64,000 nt of DNA from Sphingomonas hankyongi (GCF_023516575.1 NZ_JAMGBE010000002.1:372001-436000), one strand, 5' to 3'. Numbered from the stretch's first letter, positions 54,355 to 62,928 are shown. Made by a program: numbers and translations. The notes: generated by a model not told the origin, from the sequence alone.

Positions 54355-55863
54355 TCACGCGCCGCCAATCAAGGGCCGCGAACGAGTCCGCTCCAGTTCC
54401 GCAAGTCGCGCAGACAGTAGGTCAATCTGCTTTGCAATTAGTCGGCGATCGGCCGCTTGATGAGCAGCATGCCGATCGACATGTCCGGCAGCAGCGATCG
54501 CCCTGCGCAGATTCGGCGCGATGGCAGCAATCGCCGCGAGTTCGTCCTTTGCTTGCACCGTCCCGTCCGGTCGAGGGCCGAGTGCAAGGCAAGCCGAAAT
54601 CTCGCCATTAGGCTCGTTCAGCTCGATCCTGGTGGGAAACACATCGCCGGGAACCCGCGGTTCCTGCGTGACCGCCGATCGGGCCCAGGATCTCACGGAT
54701 CGTAGGTCAATGCCGTCGACTGCCGCGACCTTGCCATGGACGATGAGTGCGACACGGCTTGCGTGCATTGCCCGGCGGATCCGAGGAAGCGCCATGGTTC
54801 CGAGTTCCCTGGTCGACGCTCGACCCGAAAGCTCCACTAGAAGCTCTGGCAGATCTCGCTTCAGCGTAACCAGATCGCGCTGGAAGCGATGTTCGGCCCA
54901 GTCGCTGATTCGGTTGTGAAGCGGATTAAGGATCACTGCGGCGACAGCCGCGGCCATTGCCGCCGAAATGTTGCCGATACCCATGCCGAAATATTGCTGC
55001 CCTATCCATTCGATGCTGGCCTCGGTACCAGCGAACGTGGCCACAATAGCCAGCGTCAAAACGGCAAGGGCAGCAGACCGGCTGATCGCGGTTTCCGCAT
55101 CGAACAATCGGTAGCGTAGCAGGGACGTCAGAAAGCCGAGCGCGACGACGATTATGCCAAGCTGGAAAACGCCCTCCCAAAGGACCGGGATGGAGTAGGG
55201 CTGCGGGATGACACGGGACAATGAGGCCCCTGCTCTCGCAATCAGGATCAAAGCGACGCCGGCGACCAGCCCGAGCGCTACCCATTTCAGCTGCTGCCGC
55301 ACGGCTTCGGATCGGGCATCCCGGAATCGAACGATCAGACTGAAGATTGCGATCAGGATGCAGGCAACTGCGGCAGGGAGGAAAAGCCGCGACGGTGCGA
55401 TGCCCGTCCCTTCAGCAATGCCCAGCACGAATACGAGCATCGATGCGACCGCGATGCTGCGCGTCCAGCGAGGTCGCCAGCTGCCGTCCGGGAAAAGCAG
55501 CAAGGCGATGGCGAAAAGGAGAAATCGAAGGCGATCCGCCAGCATCGGAACGAGAGCCGGCGAAGAAAAATCAAAATTGCTCGTGACCGCCCAGCTGAGG
55601 AAGGCGAGTGACAGCAGCGCCGCCACAGGATCGCTCTTTCGGTTCCGTAGCAGGATTGCGCAAACTGCGATCAGGACCGCCGTCTTGATGAGGCGCAACA
55701 TTAAGACGGCCGGCTCGGCATCGCCGCGATAGATCGAGGCCGTCATGACGCCGGCAGCGACGATCGCAAGAGTTACCCACAACAGCTGATAGGCAGAAAC
55801 CCACCTGCCGCGGAGTTGCGGCAGGCGGGTCTCGAATGGGGCAGCGCGCGTCTGTTCCGTCAT
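54355..55863 (-). CDS. Multi-pass membrane sensor-like protein without kinase domain
   Basis: 502 residues from ATG 55863, chosen because it overlaps the stop of the upstream 55-residue gene (ATGA). About ten membrane helices in the first 350 residues are followed by a cytoplasmic part: linker NRISDWAEHRFQRDLVTLKR, then a GAF-like domain with LGTMALPRIRRAMHASRVAL. It ends in a helix, QIDLLSARLAELERTRS. This arrangement (membrane region, NP-x-R-x-W/F-x-D-x-x-F-like linker, GAF) is usual in sensor kinases, but HisKA and ATPase domains are missing. The protein may signal to a partner or be a truncated descendant. Confidence 0.7.
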   Translation of the reverse strand: MTEQTRAAPFETRLPQLRGRWVSAYQLLWVTLAIVAAGVMTASIYRGDAEPAVLMLRLIKTAVLIAVCAILLRNRKSDPVAALLSLAFLSWAVTSNFDFSSPALVPMLADRLRFLLFAIALLLFPDGSWRPRWTRSIAVASMLVFVLGIAEGTGIAPSRLFLPAAVACILIAIFSLIVRFRDARSEAVRQQLKWVALGLVAGVALILIARAGASLSRVIPQPYSIPVLWEGVFQLGIIVVALGFLTSLLRYRLFDAETAISRSAALAVLTLAIVATFAGTEASIEWIGQQYFGMGIGNISAAMAAAVAAVILNPLHNRISDWAEHRFQRDLVTLKRDLPELLVELSGRASTRELGTMALPRIRRAMHASRVALIVHGKVAAVDGIDLRSVRSWARSAVTQEPRVPGDVFPTRIELNEPNGEISACLALGPRPDGTVQAKDELAAIAAIAPNLRRAIAAAGHVDRHAAHQAADRRLIAKQIDLLSARLAELERTRSRPLIGGA

Positions 55864-56027
55864 TGCATGCGGGCAGCGGCGGTCAATCTGTCGAGATGAA
55901 CGCCGGGGTTGGTCACGCAGGCGTCGACGGCTTTCGTTCCCCGGGTCCGGTTCAGGTAGACGCAAATGGCGACGATATCGCGACGGGCAAGCGGGTCGGA
56001 CAGGCTTCGGATCGTGGAGCTTTTCAT
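55860..56027 (-). CDS. 55-residue hypothetical protein coupled to the membrane sensor
   Basis: ATG 56027 has an AAGGA site 8 bases upstream. The product begins MKSSTIRSLSDPLARRDIVA and continues CVYLNRTRGTKAVDACVTNP, ending AARMQ. It is soluble, with two cysteines. Its stop overlaps the sensor ATG by four bases, and it starts two bases after the DUF302 stop, so DUF302, this gene and the sensor form one operon. No known family. Confidence 0.6.
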   Translation of the reverse strand: MKSSTIRSLSDPLARRDIVAICVYLNRTRGTKAVDACVTNPGVHLDRLTAAARMQ

Positions 56028-56029
56028 GG

Positions 56030-56545
56030 CTATTTCCTTGCGGCTGAAGCGATGGAGGCGGCGACGTCGCTCGCCATCGCGATCTGCATTTCACGGTTGG
56101 TGAGCTGATAGCGCCCGGCGACGAAGCGGAAGTCCGTCCAGCTGACCCAGACGGATCCGTCGTCGTCCTGCGTGACGAGCATCCGCACTGGCCAGTCGAG
56201 ACCGGCCACCGGGTTCGCTTGCAGGAATTGCACCCCGAGGGGTGGGTTACCGAAAAGCAGCAACGTGGAGCGATTGATCTTCAGATCTGCGCTAGCGCCC
56301 AGCTTCGTATGGTCGATTTCGTCGAAGAACCTGATGCCTTTTGACGCGATATCGCCCTTCAGGCGAGCGATCGTTTCATCGAAACCGTAATCGCTGCGCT
56401 GCTTGATGACGCCTTCAGCCGGAGCGGAAGCCACCGGCACGGCGGAGTGCGCCGGCGCCAGGATCGGTGAGAGTACCGTCGCGGGTCCGGCGAGGAGCAG
56501 GACGGCGAGGAACTTCGAGTCCAGTTTTTTCGATCTGCGGCGCAT
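56030..56545 (-). CDS. DUF302 domain protein, secreted
   Basis: 171 residues with a signal peptide (LDSKFLAVLLLAGPATVL, cut near AHSAVPVAS). The DUF302 domain follows: GFDETIARLKGDIASKGIRF, FDEIDHTKLG, LLLFGNPPLGVQFLQANP and GLDWPVRMLVTQDDDGSVWV. The family has a dimeric alpha-beta fold of unknown function, often with a heme- or metal-binding guess attached. The C-terminus is longer than the minimal domain. It is the first gene of a three-gene operon; the roughly 100 bases upstream should hold the promoter. Confidence 0.85.
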   Translation of the reverse strand: MRRRSKKLDSKFLAVLLLAGPATVLSPILAPAHSAVPVASAPAEGVIKQRSDYGFDETIARLKGDIASKGIRFFDEIDHTKLGASADLKINRSTLLLFGNPPLGVQFLQANPVAGLDWPVRMLVTQDDDGSVWVSWTDFRFVAGRYQLTNREMQIAMASDVAASIASAARK

Positions 56546-56644
56546 TGCCAGCCTCCTTTTCGAGTACCGGCCGATTGTCGCTTTTCCAGTGAGTCAGGTG
56601 AAATCGCGATTGGGCATGATGTCCATGCGCCGCGCGTATTGCGA

Positions 56645-57238
56645 TCAGTAAGGTGTGCCGTCCATCCGTGCCTGAGCGAGCGCACCGGCGTACCACAGGA
56701 ATTCGTCCAGGAAGCGGTTCATCGATCGCACGGTGATCTCGCTTGCGACGCCATCTTCGCCAATTGTTTCGGCAATCCGCGGGATTGGCAGAATGCTGGG
56801 AATGCTGGGCATGCCAAGCTCCGCAAGGGTCATGCGCAGCTGCATTGCAGCTCGCACTCCGCCGAACCCTCCGGCCGAGTAACAGACGATGCCCGACGGC
56901 CGCCAGAAATACTCCTCCAGGAAGTGATCCAGCAGGTTCTTGAGCGCCGGCGGAATGCCATGATTATATTCCGCGCTGACGATCAGGAAGCCATCGACGC
57001 TTCGATAGAGCTGCGCGAGGCTTTCGAGTTTCTCGGGCGCTTCGCCAGCCGGATGCTCCTTGTACATGCGATCGAGCAGTGGAAGCTGAAGCTTCAGAGG
57101 ATCAACCAGGTGCACGTCATGTCCGCGGTCCCTGAGCTCACGGACAACCAGGTCCGCAGCTCGAGTGCCCATGCGGTCCCGTCGGACAGAGCCGAGCAGG
57201 ACGGCGATCGAGCGTTTCGCGTTGGTCAGCTGCAACAT
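56645..57238 (-). CDS. NADPH-dependent FMN reductase family protein
   Basis: 197-residue flavodoxin-like protein, start ATG 57238. It shows IAVLLGSVRRDRMGTRAADL (FMN phosphate loop), SVDGFLIVSAEYNHGIPPAL and SGIVCYSAGGFGGVRAAMQL, as in ArsH/YieF/ChrR-type quinone or flavin reductases. It likely reduces FMN or quinones with NADPH. The gene starts two bases after the patatin stop, making it the third gene of the bdhA-patatin run. Confidence 0.87.
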   Translation of the reverse strand: MLQLTNAKRSIAVLLGSVRRDRMGTRAADLVVRELRDRGHDVHLVDPLKLQLPLLDRMYKEHPAGEAPEKLESLAQLYRSVDGFLIVSAEYNHGIPPALKNLLDHFLEEYFWRPSGIVCYSAGGFGGVRAAMQLRMTLAELGMPSIPSILPIPRIAETIGEDGVASEITVRSMNRFLDEFLWYAGALAQARMDGTPY

Positions 57239-57240
57239 GG

Positions 57241-58386
57241 TCAGCGCGCCGCAGCGGTCTCGACCATCTGGCCGCCGCTTGCTTCGTGAAGGATGAACCC
57301 TTCGATCTCGTCGACTGGAGCACGCCAGGGTGCATTCTCCAGGGTCTTCATCGTGTCGCTGTACCCCGCGTCGCGACGACGGCGGATGCCGTGCGCGCTG
57401 AAGTCGATGTCCTTGCTGTGATCTTCGTAATCCAGCGCGGGCGCGAGCAATCGGACGACGTGCATGCGCGTCAGGCAACCGTAGCTTTTCAGGTCCGCGA
57501 ACATGTTGTTCCGGCGCTTGTCCTCCGGGACCAGCTTGCTCAGCTCGGCGATGATATGCCGCATGCGGTGGATCTGCCGCTGTCGCTGGATATGCGACAC
57601 GGCTCGGCTCGAATATTGGACATCCTTTTGGCGGTTCATCACCTCCCAGATGGTCTCTGGTTCAGGTCCGTGCGGATTCCAGATGTGAACGGCGAAAACG
57701 AGGCTGTTGCGGCGCGGATTATCGTCGAACACCACTTCAACCGGCGTGTTCGATAGAATGCCGCCGTCCCAATACAGCTCGCCGTCGATGCGAACGGGCG
57801 GGAATCCAGGAGGAAGAGCGCCGGACGCCATGATATGATCTACCGAGAGCGGCATTTCGCGGCTGTCGAAATAGCGCATCTCAGCGGTCCGCACGCAGGA
57901 GGCTCCAACCGTGACCCGCGTCCCGCCACTGTTCAACTGGTCGAGGTCAACCAGCTCTTCGAGCGTCCGCCGAAGCGGGGAAACGGAATAATAGCCGGCG
58001 TCCTCTGGCCCGAGATTATTGTGCGGACTGAGGAACGCGAGCGGGTTCGGGCTGAAGAAAGACGGGACTCCGCCACTGACGGCGAGCATGTTGCGCGTCG
58101 CGGTGGCGAGCCAGGCAGGGAGCCCGCCTGGCACGAACATGTCGTTCTGCACGCGCGACCAGAATTCGCTCAGCTTCTCCATCCGGTCTTCGGGCTTGTT
58201 GCCGACAATGAGCGCCGCATTGATGGCGCCGATGGACGTGCCGATCACCCACTGAGGGGCGATTCCTGCCTCGTGGAGCGCCTCGTAGACGCCGACCTGG
58301 TAGGCCCCGAGTGCGCCGCCGCCCTGTAGCACGAGCACGGTCTGCCCGAGCGCCGCCACCTCGTTCGCGAGAGACTGCCGGGCCAT
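57241..58386 (-). CDS. Patatin-like phospholipase/acylhydrolase (DUF3734 type)
   Basis: 381 residues from ATG 58386. The oxyanion motif is VLQGGGALGAYQVGVYEAL, the nucleophile elbow GTSIGAINAA and the catalytic Asp in WDGGILSN. The extra C-terminal domain (from about residue 240, with AVHIWNPHGPEPETIWEVM and DFSAHGIRRRRDAGYSDTM) marks the DUF3734 subgroup. That subgroup often sits beside 3-hydroxybutyrate dehydrogenase in alphaproteobacteria. It may hydrolyse polyhydroxybutyrate or lipids; the substrate is inferred. The start lies one base after the bdhA stop. A longer start at 58485 would overlap bdhA by 98 bases and is not favoured. Confidence 0.88.
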   Translation of the reverse strand: MARQSLANEVAALGQTVLVLQGGGALGAYQVGVYEALHEAGIAPQWVIGTSIGAINAALIVGNKPEDRMEKLSEFWSRVQNDMFVPGGLPAWLATATRNMLAVSGGVPSFFSPNPLAFLSPHNNLGPEDAGYYSVSPLRRTLEELVDLDQLNSGGTRVTVGASCVRTAEMRYFDSREMPLSVDHIMASGALPPGFPPVRIDGELYWDGGILSNTPVEVVFDDNPRRNSLVFAVHIWNPHGPEPETIWEVMNRQKDVQYSSRAVSHIQRQRQIHRMRHIIAELSKLVPEDKRRNNMFADLKSYGCLTRMHVVRLLAPALDYEDHSKDIDFSAHGIRRRRDAGYSDTMKTLENAPWRAPVDEIEGFILHEASGGQMVETAAAR

Positions 58387-58387
58387 G

Positions 58388-59212
58388 TCAGTGGGCCGTC
58401 CAGCCGCCGTCGACAGGAAGTGCTGTCCCGGTAATCGACGTGCCTCCCGGACCGCAAAGGAATGCCGCAAGGGCGCCCAGCTCATCGACTCCGGCGAAGC
58501 GCTTGTTGGGCTGCGCTGCGAGAAGCACGTCGCGGATCACTTCATCTCGCGTGATTCCGCGCGCCTTGGCCGTGTCGTCGATCTGGTTCTCGACTAGGGG
58601 CGTCCAGACGTAGCCAGGGCAAATCGCGTTGCAGGTGACATTATGCTCTGCACCCTCGAGCGCGACCGTTTTGGTGAGGCCGACGATGCCGTGCTTGGCG
58701 GCGACATAGGCGCTCTTGAACGGCGACGCGACAAGCCCATGGGCGGACGCGACGTTGATGATGCGTCCGTAACCGTTCTGCTTCATCGCCCCGAACGCAG
58801 CACGCGTTGTGTACCATGCAGCTGACAGATTCAGCGCGATGATCGCCTCATATTTTTCTGGAGGAAAGCTCTCGATTGGGCTGACGTGCTGGATGCCGGC
58901 GTTGTTCACCAGGATGTCGACGGAGCCGAAGCCCGCGATCGCATCCTCGACGAGGCCGGCAGCCTCATTTCCATTCATGAGGTTGGCGCCATTGTAGACG
59001 ACCCGGCGGCGCGGGTGCTCGCGCTCGAGCTCGCCGAGGACGCGCTCGATTTCGTCCGGATCGCCAAGCCCGTTGATGACAATGTCGGCTCCGGCCTGCG
59101 CAAGCGCACGCGCGATCCCGAGGCCAATGCCGCTGGTAGAACCGGTAATGACCGCGACGCGCCCCGCTAGCGGGCTCGCGACCTCGATTTGATCCTGGAC
59201 CTGCATGTCCAT
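58388..59212 (-). CDS. bdhA: 3-hydroxybutyrate dehydrogenase (SDR family)
   Basis: 274-residue short-chain dehydrogenase oxidising D-3-hydroxybutyrate to acetoacetate with NAD. The Rossmann motif is VITGSTSGIGLGIARALAQ, then VDILVNNAGIQHVSPIESFP, the active site YVAAKHG and VTCNAICPGYVWTPLVENQI. The segments GIQHVSPIE and PGYVWTPLVE are hallmarks of this enzyme within the SDR group. It leads an operon with the patatin-like hydrolase and a flavin reductase, consistent with PHB or ketone-body use. Confidence 0.9.
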   Translation of the reverse strand: MDMQVQDQIEVASPLAGRVAVITGSTSGIGLGIARALAQAGADIVINGLGDPDEIERVLGELEREHPRRRVVYNGANLMNGNEAAGLVEDAIAGFGSVDILVNNAGIQHVSPIESFPPEKYEAIIALNLSAAWYTTRAAFGAMKQNGYGRIINVASAHGLVASPFKSAYVAAKHGIVGLTKTVALEGAEHNVTCNAICPGYVWTPLVENQIDDTAKARGITRDEVIRDVLLAAQPNKRFAGVDELGALAAFLCGPGGTSITGTALPVDGGWTAH

Positions 59213-59445
59213 CCGTAAGCTCCTTTTGAATCGGCGCTTAGGATGCTTGCGGGCGGATCAATTCGGAAATGCGTTTCGTGCATGAACTCCATGCCGCCTT
59301 GCGATTTCCGCAGCGCGGCCTGCTCCGGCATTTTGATGAGGCGTCGCGAAGACCGGCTCCTCAGCCGATGGCGCACGGGAGATGTCCCTCGCATCCTGCA
59401 GTCCGGCTTCGCGGCGCCCAGATTCATTTTCCTAAGGAGACCGCA

Positions 59446-59895
59446 ATGTTCAATCTTAAGACCATGATCGCGACGGCGGCCATTGCCGTTGCCGCGGCTG
59501 GCAATTTCGCAACGCCCGCCCTGGCCAGCCAATGCGCCAAGCCCGGCATGAATGCGCTCGCCAATGCGCCGATGATGCCCAGGGGCGTCACCGACACGGT
59601 GATCGGTTCGATCAACCTTGCGCCCGAGATCGGCGTCGATGGCCGCCAGCTGCGGACGCGCCGTCTGGTCGTGCAGCCCGGCGGAATCGTTCCCCTCCAC
59701 AGCCACAAGGATCGGCCTGCGCTGATCTACACCGTCAGCGGCTCGATCACCGAGTACAGCTCGGCTTGTGGTGCGCCCATTCAGCACAAGGCAGGCGACA
59801 TAAGCCGCGAGGCCGATGGGCTGAGCCATTACTGGGTCAACCATGGCAAGGTGCCCGCCGTCCTGCTGTCGTCGGACGTGTTCCACGGCATGTGA
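59446..59895 (+). CDS. Secreted cupin-domain protein
   Basis: 149 residues from ATG 59446, which has AAGGAG 6 bases upstream. The signal peptide (FNLKTMIATAAIAVAAAGNF) is cut near ALAS. The mature cupin barrel has metal-ligand motifs LHSHKDRPALIYTVSGSITE and SHYWVNHGKVPAVL. The family is broad; such proteins often co-occur with MFS efflux and carboxymuconolactone-decarboxylase genes. Function unknown. It leads the + strand run 59446-61569. Confidence 0.82.
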   Translation: MFNLKTMIATAAIAVAAAGNFATPALASQCAKPGMNALANAPMMPRGVTDTVIGSINLAPEIGVDGRQLRTRRLVVQPGGIVPLHSHKDRPALIYTVSGSITEYSSACGAPIQHKAGDISREADGLSHYWVNHGKVPAVLLSSDVFHGM

Positions 59896-59903
59896 CCTTC
59901 CCC

Positions 59904-59966
59904 GCCGGCGTCCCTCCCCTCCGCCGGCTCTCCAGGCGTCCCGCCTTCGCCCCCGGGCGGGACGCC
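59904..59966 (+). other. Two consecutive hairpins between cupin and MFS genes
   Basis: GCCGGCG (59904-59910) pairs with CGCCGGC (59922-59928). GGCGTCCCGCC (59935-59945) pairs perfectly with GGCGGGACGCC (59956-59966) around a 10-base loop. No T-run follows. They could protect the 3' end of cupin mRNA or lower expression of the transporter. Confidence 0.55.
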
Positions 59967-59983
59967 CCACGCTTGGAGCGACC

Positions 59984-61177
59984 ATGATTGACATCGCTCG
60001 CCCTGCGCCAATGGCCAAGTCGCCCGGCCTCGCGCTGCAGCAATCTTTGCTTATCGCGGCGATCGGCTTTCTTACGCTCGTCGACCTTTTCGCGACGCAG
60101 GCGATTCTTCCCAGTCTCGCGCAAATATACGGCGTCACGCCGTCGAGGATTGGGTTGGCCGCCAATGCGACGACCCTTGGGATGGCTGTGTCCGGCCTTG
60201 CGATGGGCGTTGTTAGCGGCGCGCTTGAGCGCAAGAGGGCCATCGGCCTGAGCCTGTTCTTCCTGTCCTTTCCGACCGCGCTTCTGGCCTTCGCTCCAAA
60301 TCTCACCATTTTTGCGCTGCTGCGCGTGTCGCAAGGACTGTTCATGGCGGCGGCTTTCACGCTGACGCTGGCCCACCTTGCCGAACGCTGTGCCGTGCGC
60401 ACCGCCAACGCCCTTGCCGCTTATGTGACCGGCATCGTGGCGAGCAATCTCGTTGGACGCCTGACAGCCGCGTATGTCGCGAGCGTCATCGGAGCCGAAA
60501 AGAGCTTCCTCTTCTTCGCTTTGCTCAACCTTGCGGGCGCGGCGCTCGTAACGATGACTCTGCACAGAAATGCGCCTGAACCGGTGACTCGAATGGGCCG
60601 ATTCTGGGCGCCTTGGCTGGAACAACTTGCCGACCCCGCGCTGAGGCGAACTTTTGCGATCGGTTTCCTGATCCTCTTCGGGTTCATTGGAGTGTTCACT
60701 TACGTGGGCTTCGTGCTGATGAGGCCTCCTCACGCACTCTCCATGACGGCACTCGGCCTCGTCTTTCTTGTCTTCCTGCCGTCGATGATCACCACGCCGA
60801 CGGCCGGGACGGTAATGCGAAGGATAGGTCCGGGACCGGCCTGCTCGATCAGCCTGGCGGCTGCCTTATTCGGGTTGATCCTTCTCTTGGTGCCGCACCT
60901 TCCCTCAATCATCATCGGAATGACGCTGGTGGGCGTCGGCACCTTCTTCGCCCAGGCCGTCGCAACGGGGCACGTCGGCCGTATTGCGCAAGGCCACAAG
61001 GCTGCGGCCAGCGGCCTCTATCTTTCGTCCTATTATTGCGGCGGCCTTGCCGGCTCGGCGGTGATCGGGATCCTTTTCGACAGCTACGGCTGGGCGGCGG
61101 CCATTGGCGGCGTGTTCGCCGCTCTAACCTTGGCGGCGGTCCTCGGCTGGGGGTTGCGCCAGAAGGATAGCCAATGA
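59984..61177 (+). CDS. MFS transporter (drug/metabolite efflux, YnfM/AraJ-like)
   Basis: 397 residues with 12 predicted helices. Start ATG 59984 has GGAGCG upstream. Signature parts are LTLVDLFATQAILPSLAQIY in helix 1, RIGLAANATTLGMAVSGLAMG, ERKRAIGLSLFFLSFPTALL in loop 2-3 and SQGLFMAAAFTLTLAHLAER. This resembles YnfM-type exporters. The substrate is unknown. Its stop overlaps the carboxymuconolactone-decarboxylase ATG (ATGA). Confidence 0.87.
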   Translation: MIDIARPAPMAKSPGLALQQSLLIAAIGFLTLVDLFATQAILPSLAQIYGVTPSRIGLAANATTLGMAVSGLAMGVVSGALERKRAIGLSLFFLSFPTALLAFAPNLTIFALLRVSQGLFMAAAFTLTLAHLAERCAVRTANALAAYVTGIVASNLVGRLTAAYVASVIGAEKSFLFFALLNLAGAALVTMTLHRNAPEPVTRMGRFWAPWLEQLADPALRRTFAIGFLILFGFIGVFTYVGFVLMRPPHALSMTALGLVFLVFLPSMITTPTAGTVMRRIGPGPACSISLAAALFGLILLLVPHLPSIIIGMTLVGVGTFFAQAVATGHVGRIAQGHKAAASGLYLSSYYCGGLAGSAVIGILFDSYGWAAAIGGVFAALTLAAVLGWGLRQKDSQ

Positions 61178-61569
61178 GCGATCGCTACCGCCGCGGCCTC
61201 GACGTTGCCGAGCAACTTGCCAACGACAAGCTCGCACATTTCGTGAAGAGCGGTGTCGCCGAGATCGCACCGGATTTCGCAAGGATGGTAATCGAGTTTG
61301 CCTTCGGCGACCTCTACAGCCGCGAGTCACTCGACCTCAGAAGCCGTGAGATGATCGCAATTGCCGCGCTCGCCGCGAGCGGTCATGCCGGGCCGCAACT
61401 CAGGGTCCATGTGGAATCCGCCTCGAGCGTGGGAATCGAAAAGGCCGAAGTAGTGGAAATCCTGATGCAGGTCGCGCTCTATTCCGGCTTTCCGGCGGCC
61501 TTGAACGCCTTAGCCGACTGCCATGACCTGCTGACCGACGACAATTGTCTCACTCGTGCCTGTGGGTAG
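61174..61569 (+). CDS. Carboxymuconolactone decarboxylase family protein
   Basis: 131 residues, all-helical AhpD-like fold. Family stretches are PDFARMVIEFAFGDLYSRES, RSREMIAIAALAASGHAGPQ, LRVHVESASSVGIEKAEVVE and QVALYSGFPAALNALA. The AhpD CxxC is not present, so peroxidase activity is unlikely; the protein resembles the 4-carboxymuconolactone decarboxylase branch. The role is uncertain without other beta-ketoadipate genes. The last 60 bases overlap the end of the convergent LysR gene. Confidence 0.85.
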   Translation: MSDRYRRGLDVAEQLANDKLAHFVKSGVAEIAPDFARMVIEFAFGDLYSRESLDLRSREMIAIAALAASGHAGPQLRVHVESASSVGIEKAEVVEILMQVALYSGFPAALNALADCHDLLTDDNCLTRACG

Positions 61570-62451
61570 GCGGGTCGTGGGCCAGCGGTAGCGGCGCGCT
61601 TCCTGGACAAAAGCGCCGACAGCAGGAGAATGTGGCCGACCTCTCACCGTCGTCAGATAGATCGTTCGATTGAAGCTGGGATTGACGAGAGGACGCACAG
61701 CCAGATCCGGGTCGGTGACGCTGAACTCGGGAAAGAAGCCAAGTCCCAGGCCCGCCTTGATCATTCCCTGCACCCAATCGTCTCGGGGCGAACTGAATAC
61801 CTGTCGTAGGAAAACGCCGCGACTGTTCAGCTCCTTGCGCACCGGCTCGAATACTTCGCAGTTTGAGCGGCTGACGTAAGGCTCTTTATCGAGCTCCGCT
61901 GCCGGGATCTCATCGAACGCCACAAGCCGATGATTGGGCGGTAATAGGATGACGAAACGCTCTTCGAAGATTGGTAGCTGGTGCAGGGATTCGGGCAACT
62001 CTCCCGGGATCCCGACGATGGCCACTTCAAGTTCGCCTTTCTCCAGCATCTCGACCATCTGCGGTCCGCCGGCGTCAACGATCTGAACCTCGACGTCCGG
62101 GTGCTGCGTTCGAAACTGAACCAATAGCTCGGAGATGAGCTGCGGGCCGATCGTGCACATCGTGCCGATGGTCAGCGTCGCCCGCTCCAGCCGTTTCACA
62201 GCGCGCGCCTGGTCACGGGCAGCACGGCAGCTTTCTTCGACCGACTTCAGATAAGGCAACATCATCCGGCCAAGCTCGGAGAGGTGCGTGTTGCCGCGCT
62301 CCCGGTGGAACAGCGGGCCGCCTAGTTCATGCTCGAGCTGCTGGATAGCCCGGGTCAGCGCTGGCTGACTGACATTGCACTGCTCCGCGGCACGCGTGAA
62401 ATTCAGCGTCCCGGCCAGCGCAACGAAATACCGAACCTGCTGCATTTCCAT
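61510..62451 (-). CDS. LysR-family transcriptional regulator
   Basis: 313 residues from ATG 62451. The N-terminal winged helix-turn-helix reads MQQVRYFVALAGTLNFTRAA, then CNVSQPALTRAIQQLEHELG and PLFHRERGNTHLSELG. The effector domain follows (LTIGTMCTIGPQLISELLVQ; VEMLEKGELEVAIVGIPGEL). It is close to the OxyR/CynR-like class with aromatic-pathway relatives. It converges on the cupin-MFS-CMD run, overlapping the last gene, and is divergent from the bufferin genes, so either group could be its target. Starts at 62466 or 62445 are also possible. Confidence 0.88.
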   Translation of the reverse strand: MEMQQVRYFVALAGTLNFTRAAEQCNVSQPALTRAIQQLEHELGGPLFHRERGNTHLSELGRMMLPYLKSVEESCRAARDQARAVKRLERATLTIGTMCTIGPQLISELLVQFRTQHPDVEVQIVDAGGPQMVEMLEKGELEVAIVGIPGELPESLHQLPIFEERFVILLPPNHRLVAFDEIPAAELDKEPYVSRSNCEVFEPVRKELNSRGVFLRQVFSSPRDDWVQGMIKAGLGLGFFPEFSVTDPDLAVRPLVNPSFNRTIYLTTVRGRPHSPAVGAFVQEARRYRWPTTRLPTGTSETIVVGQQVMAVG

Positions 62452-62603
62452 AGGCAGCATCCCCACCAGTTTAGGGCTGCATGCCCATTACACGGTCGCA
62501 ACGATACAGGCCAGCAGAGCAGTCATGCGCAGTGTGCATGGAACCGATGCGCACTCGGTCTGAGACTGTCGCGCCCGTTTCTCCGAACATGATCCAGGAC
62601 CGG

Positions 62604-62640
62604 CCGACGAGTCTTGTCGGCTCGGATCCGACAAGGAGAG
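62604..62640 (+). promoter_or_regulatory. Mutually exclusive hairpins over the bufA1 ribosome-binding site
   Basis: CTTGTCGG (62613-62620) pairs perfectly with CCGACAAG (62628-62635), whose last three bases begin the AAGGAG site of bufA1. Upstream, CCGAC (62604-62608) can instead pair with GTCGG (62616-62620), which would free the ribosome-binding site. This layout is that of a translational switch; no known riboswitch class is recognised. Confidence 0.4.
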
Positions 62641-62647
62641 TTTTATT

Positions 62648-62926
62648 ATGAAGATTAGCAACTTCGCCCTCGCGGGTGCGGTCGCGGCTTTCGCTTCGAC
62701 GGCAGGCGTCGCGAGCCCGGTCAAGCCGCAGCCCAACAAGGACAAATGCTTCGGGATTTCGCTCGCGGGCCGCAACGATTGCGCGGCAGGAGCGGGAACG
62801 ACCTGCGCCGGCACCTCCAAGCGCGATTACCAGGGCAATTCCTGGAAATATGTCGCCAAGGGCACCTGCACGGCGATCAACACCCCCAAGGGTCCAGGCT
62901 CGCTGACCCAAATCAAGGGACGCTGA
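62648..62926 (+). CDS. bufA1: Bufferin precursor, DUF2282 family
   Basis: 92-residue RiPP precursor. The signal peptide is 1-23 ([21 protein letters not shown]). The mature part has the four conserved cysteines of bufferin 1: Cys34 in [18 protein letters not shown], Cys45, Cys53 in TTCAGTS and Cys74 in KGTC. In Caulobacter such cysteines are converted to thiooxazole-type heterocycles by the MNIO enzyme BufB with BufC, and the periplasmic product buffers copper (known for the family). ATG 62648 has AAGGAG 9 bases upstream, inside a hairpin. The bufB ATG follows after two bases. Confidence 0.93.
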   Translation: MKISNFALAGAVAAFASTAGVASPVKPQPNKDKCFGISLAGRNDCAAGAGTTCAGTSKRDYQGNSWKYVAKGTCTAINTPKGPGSLTQIKGR

Positions 62927-62928
62927 TC

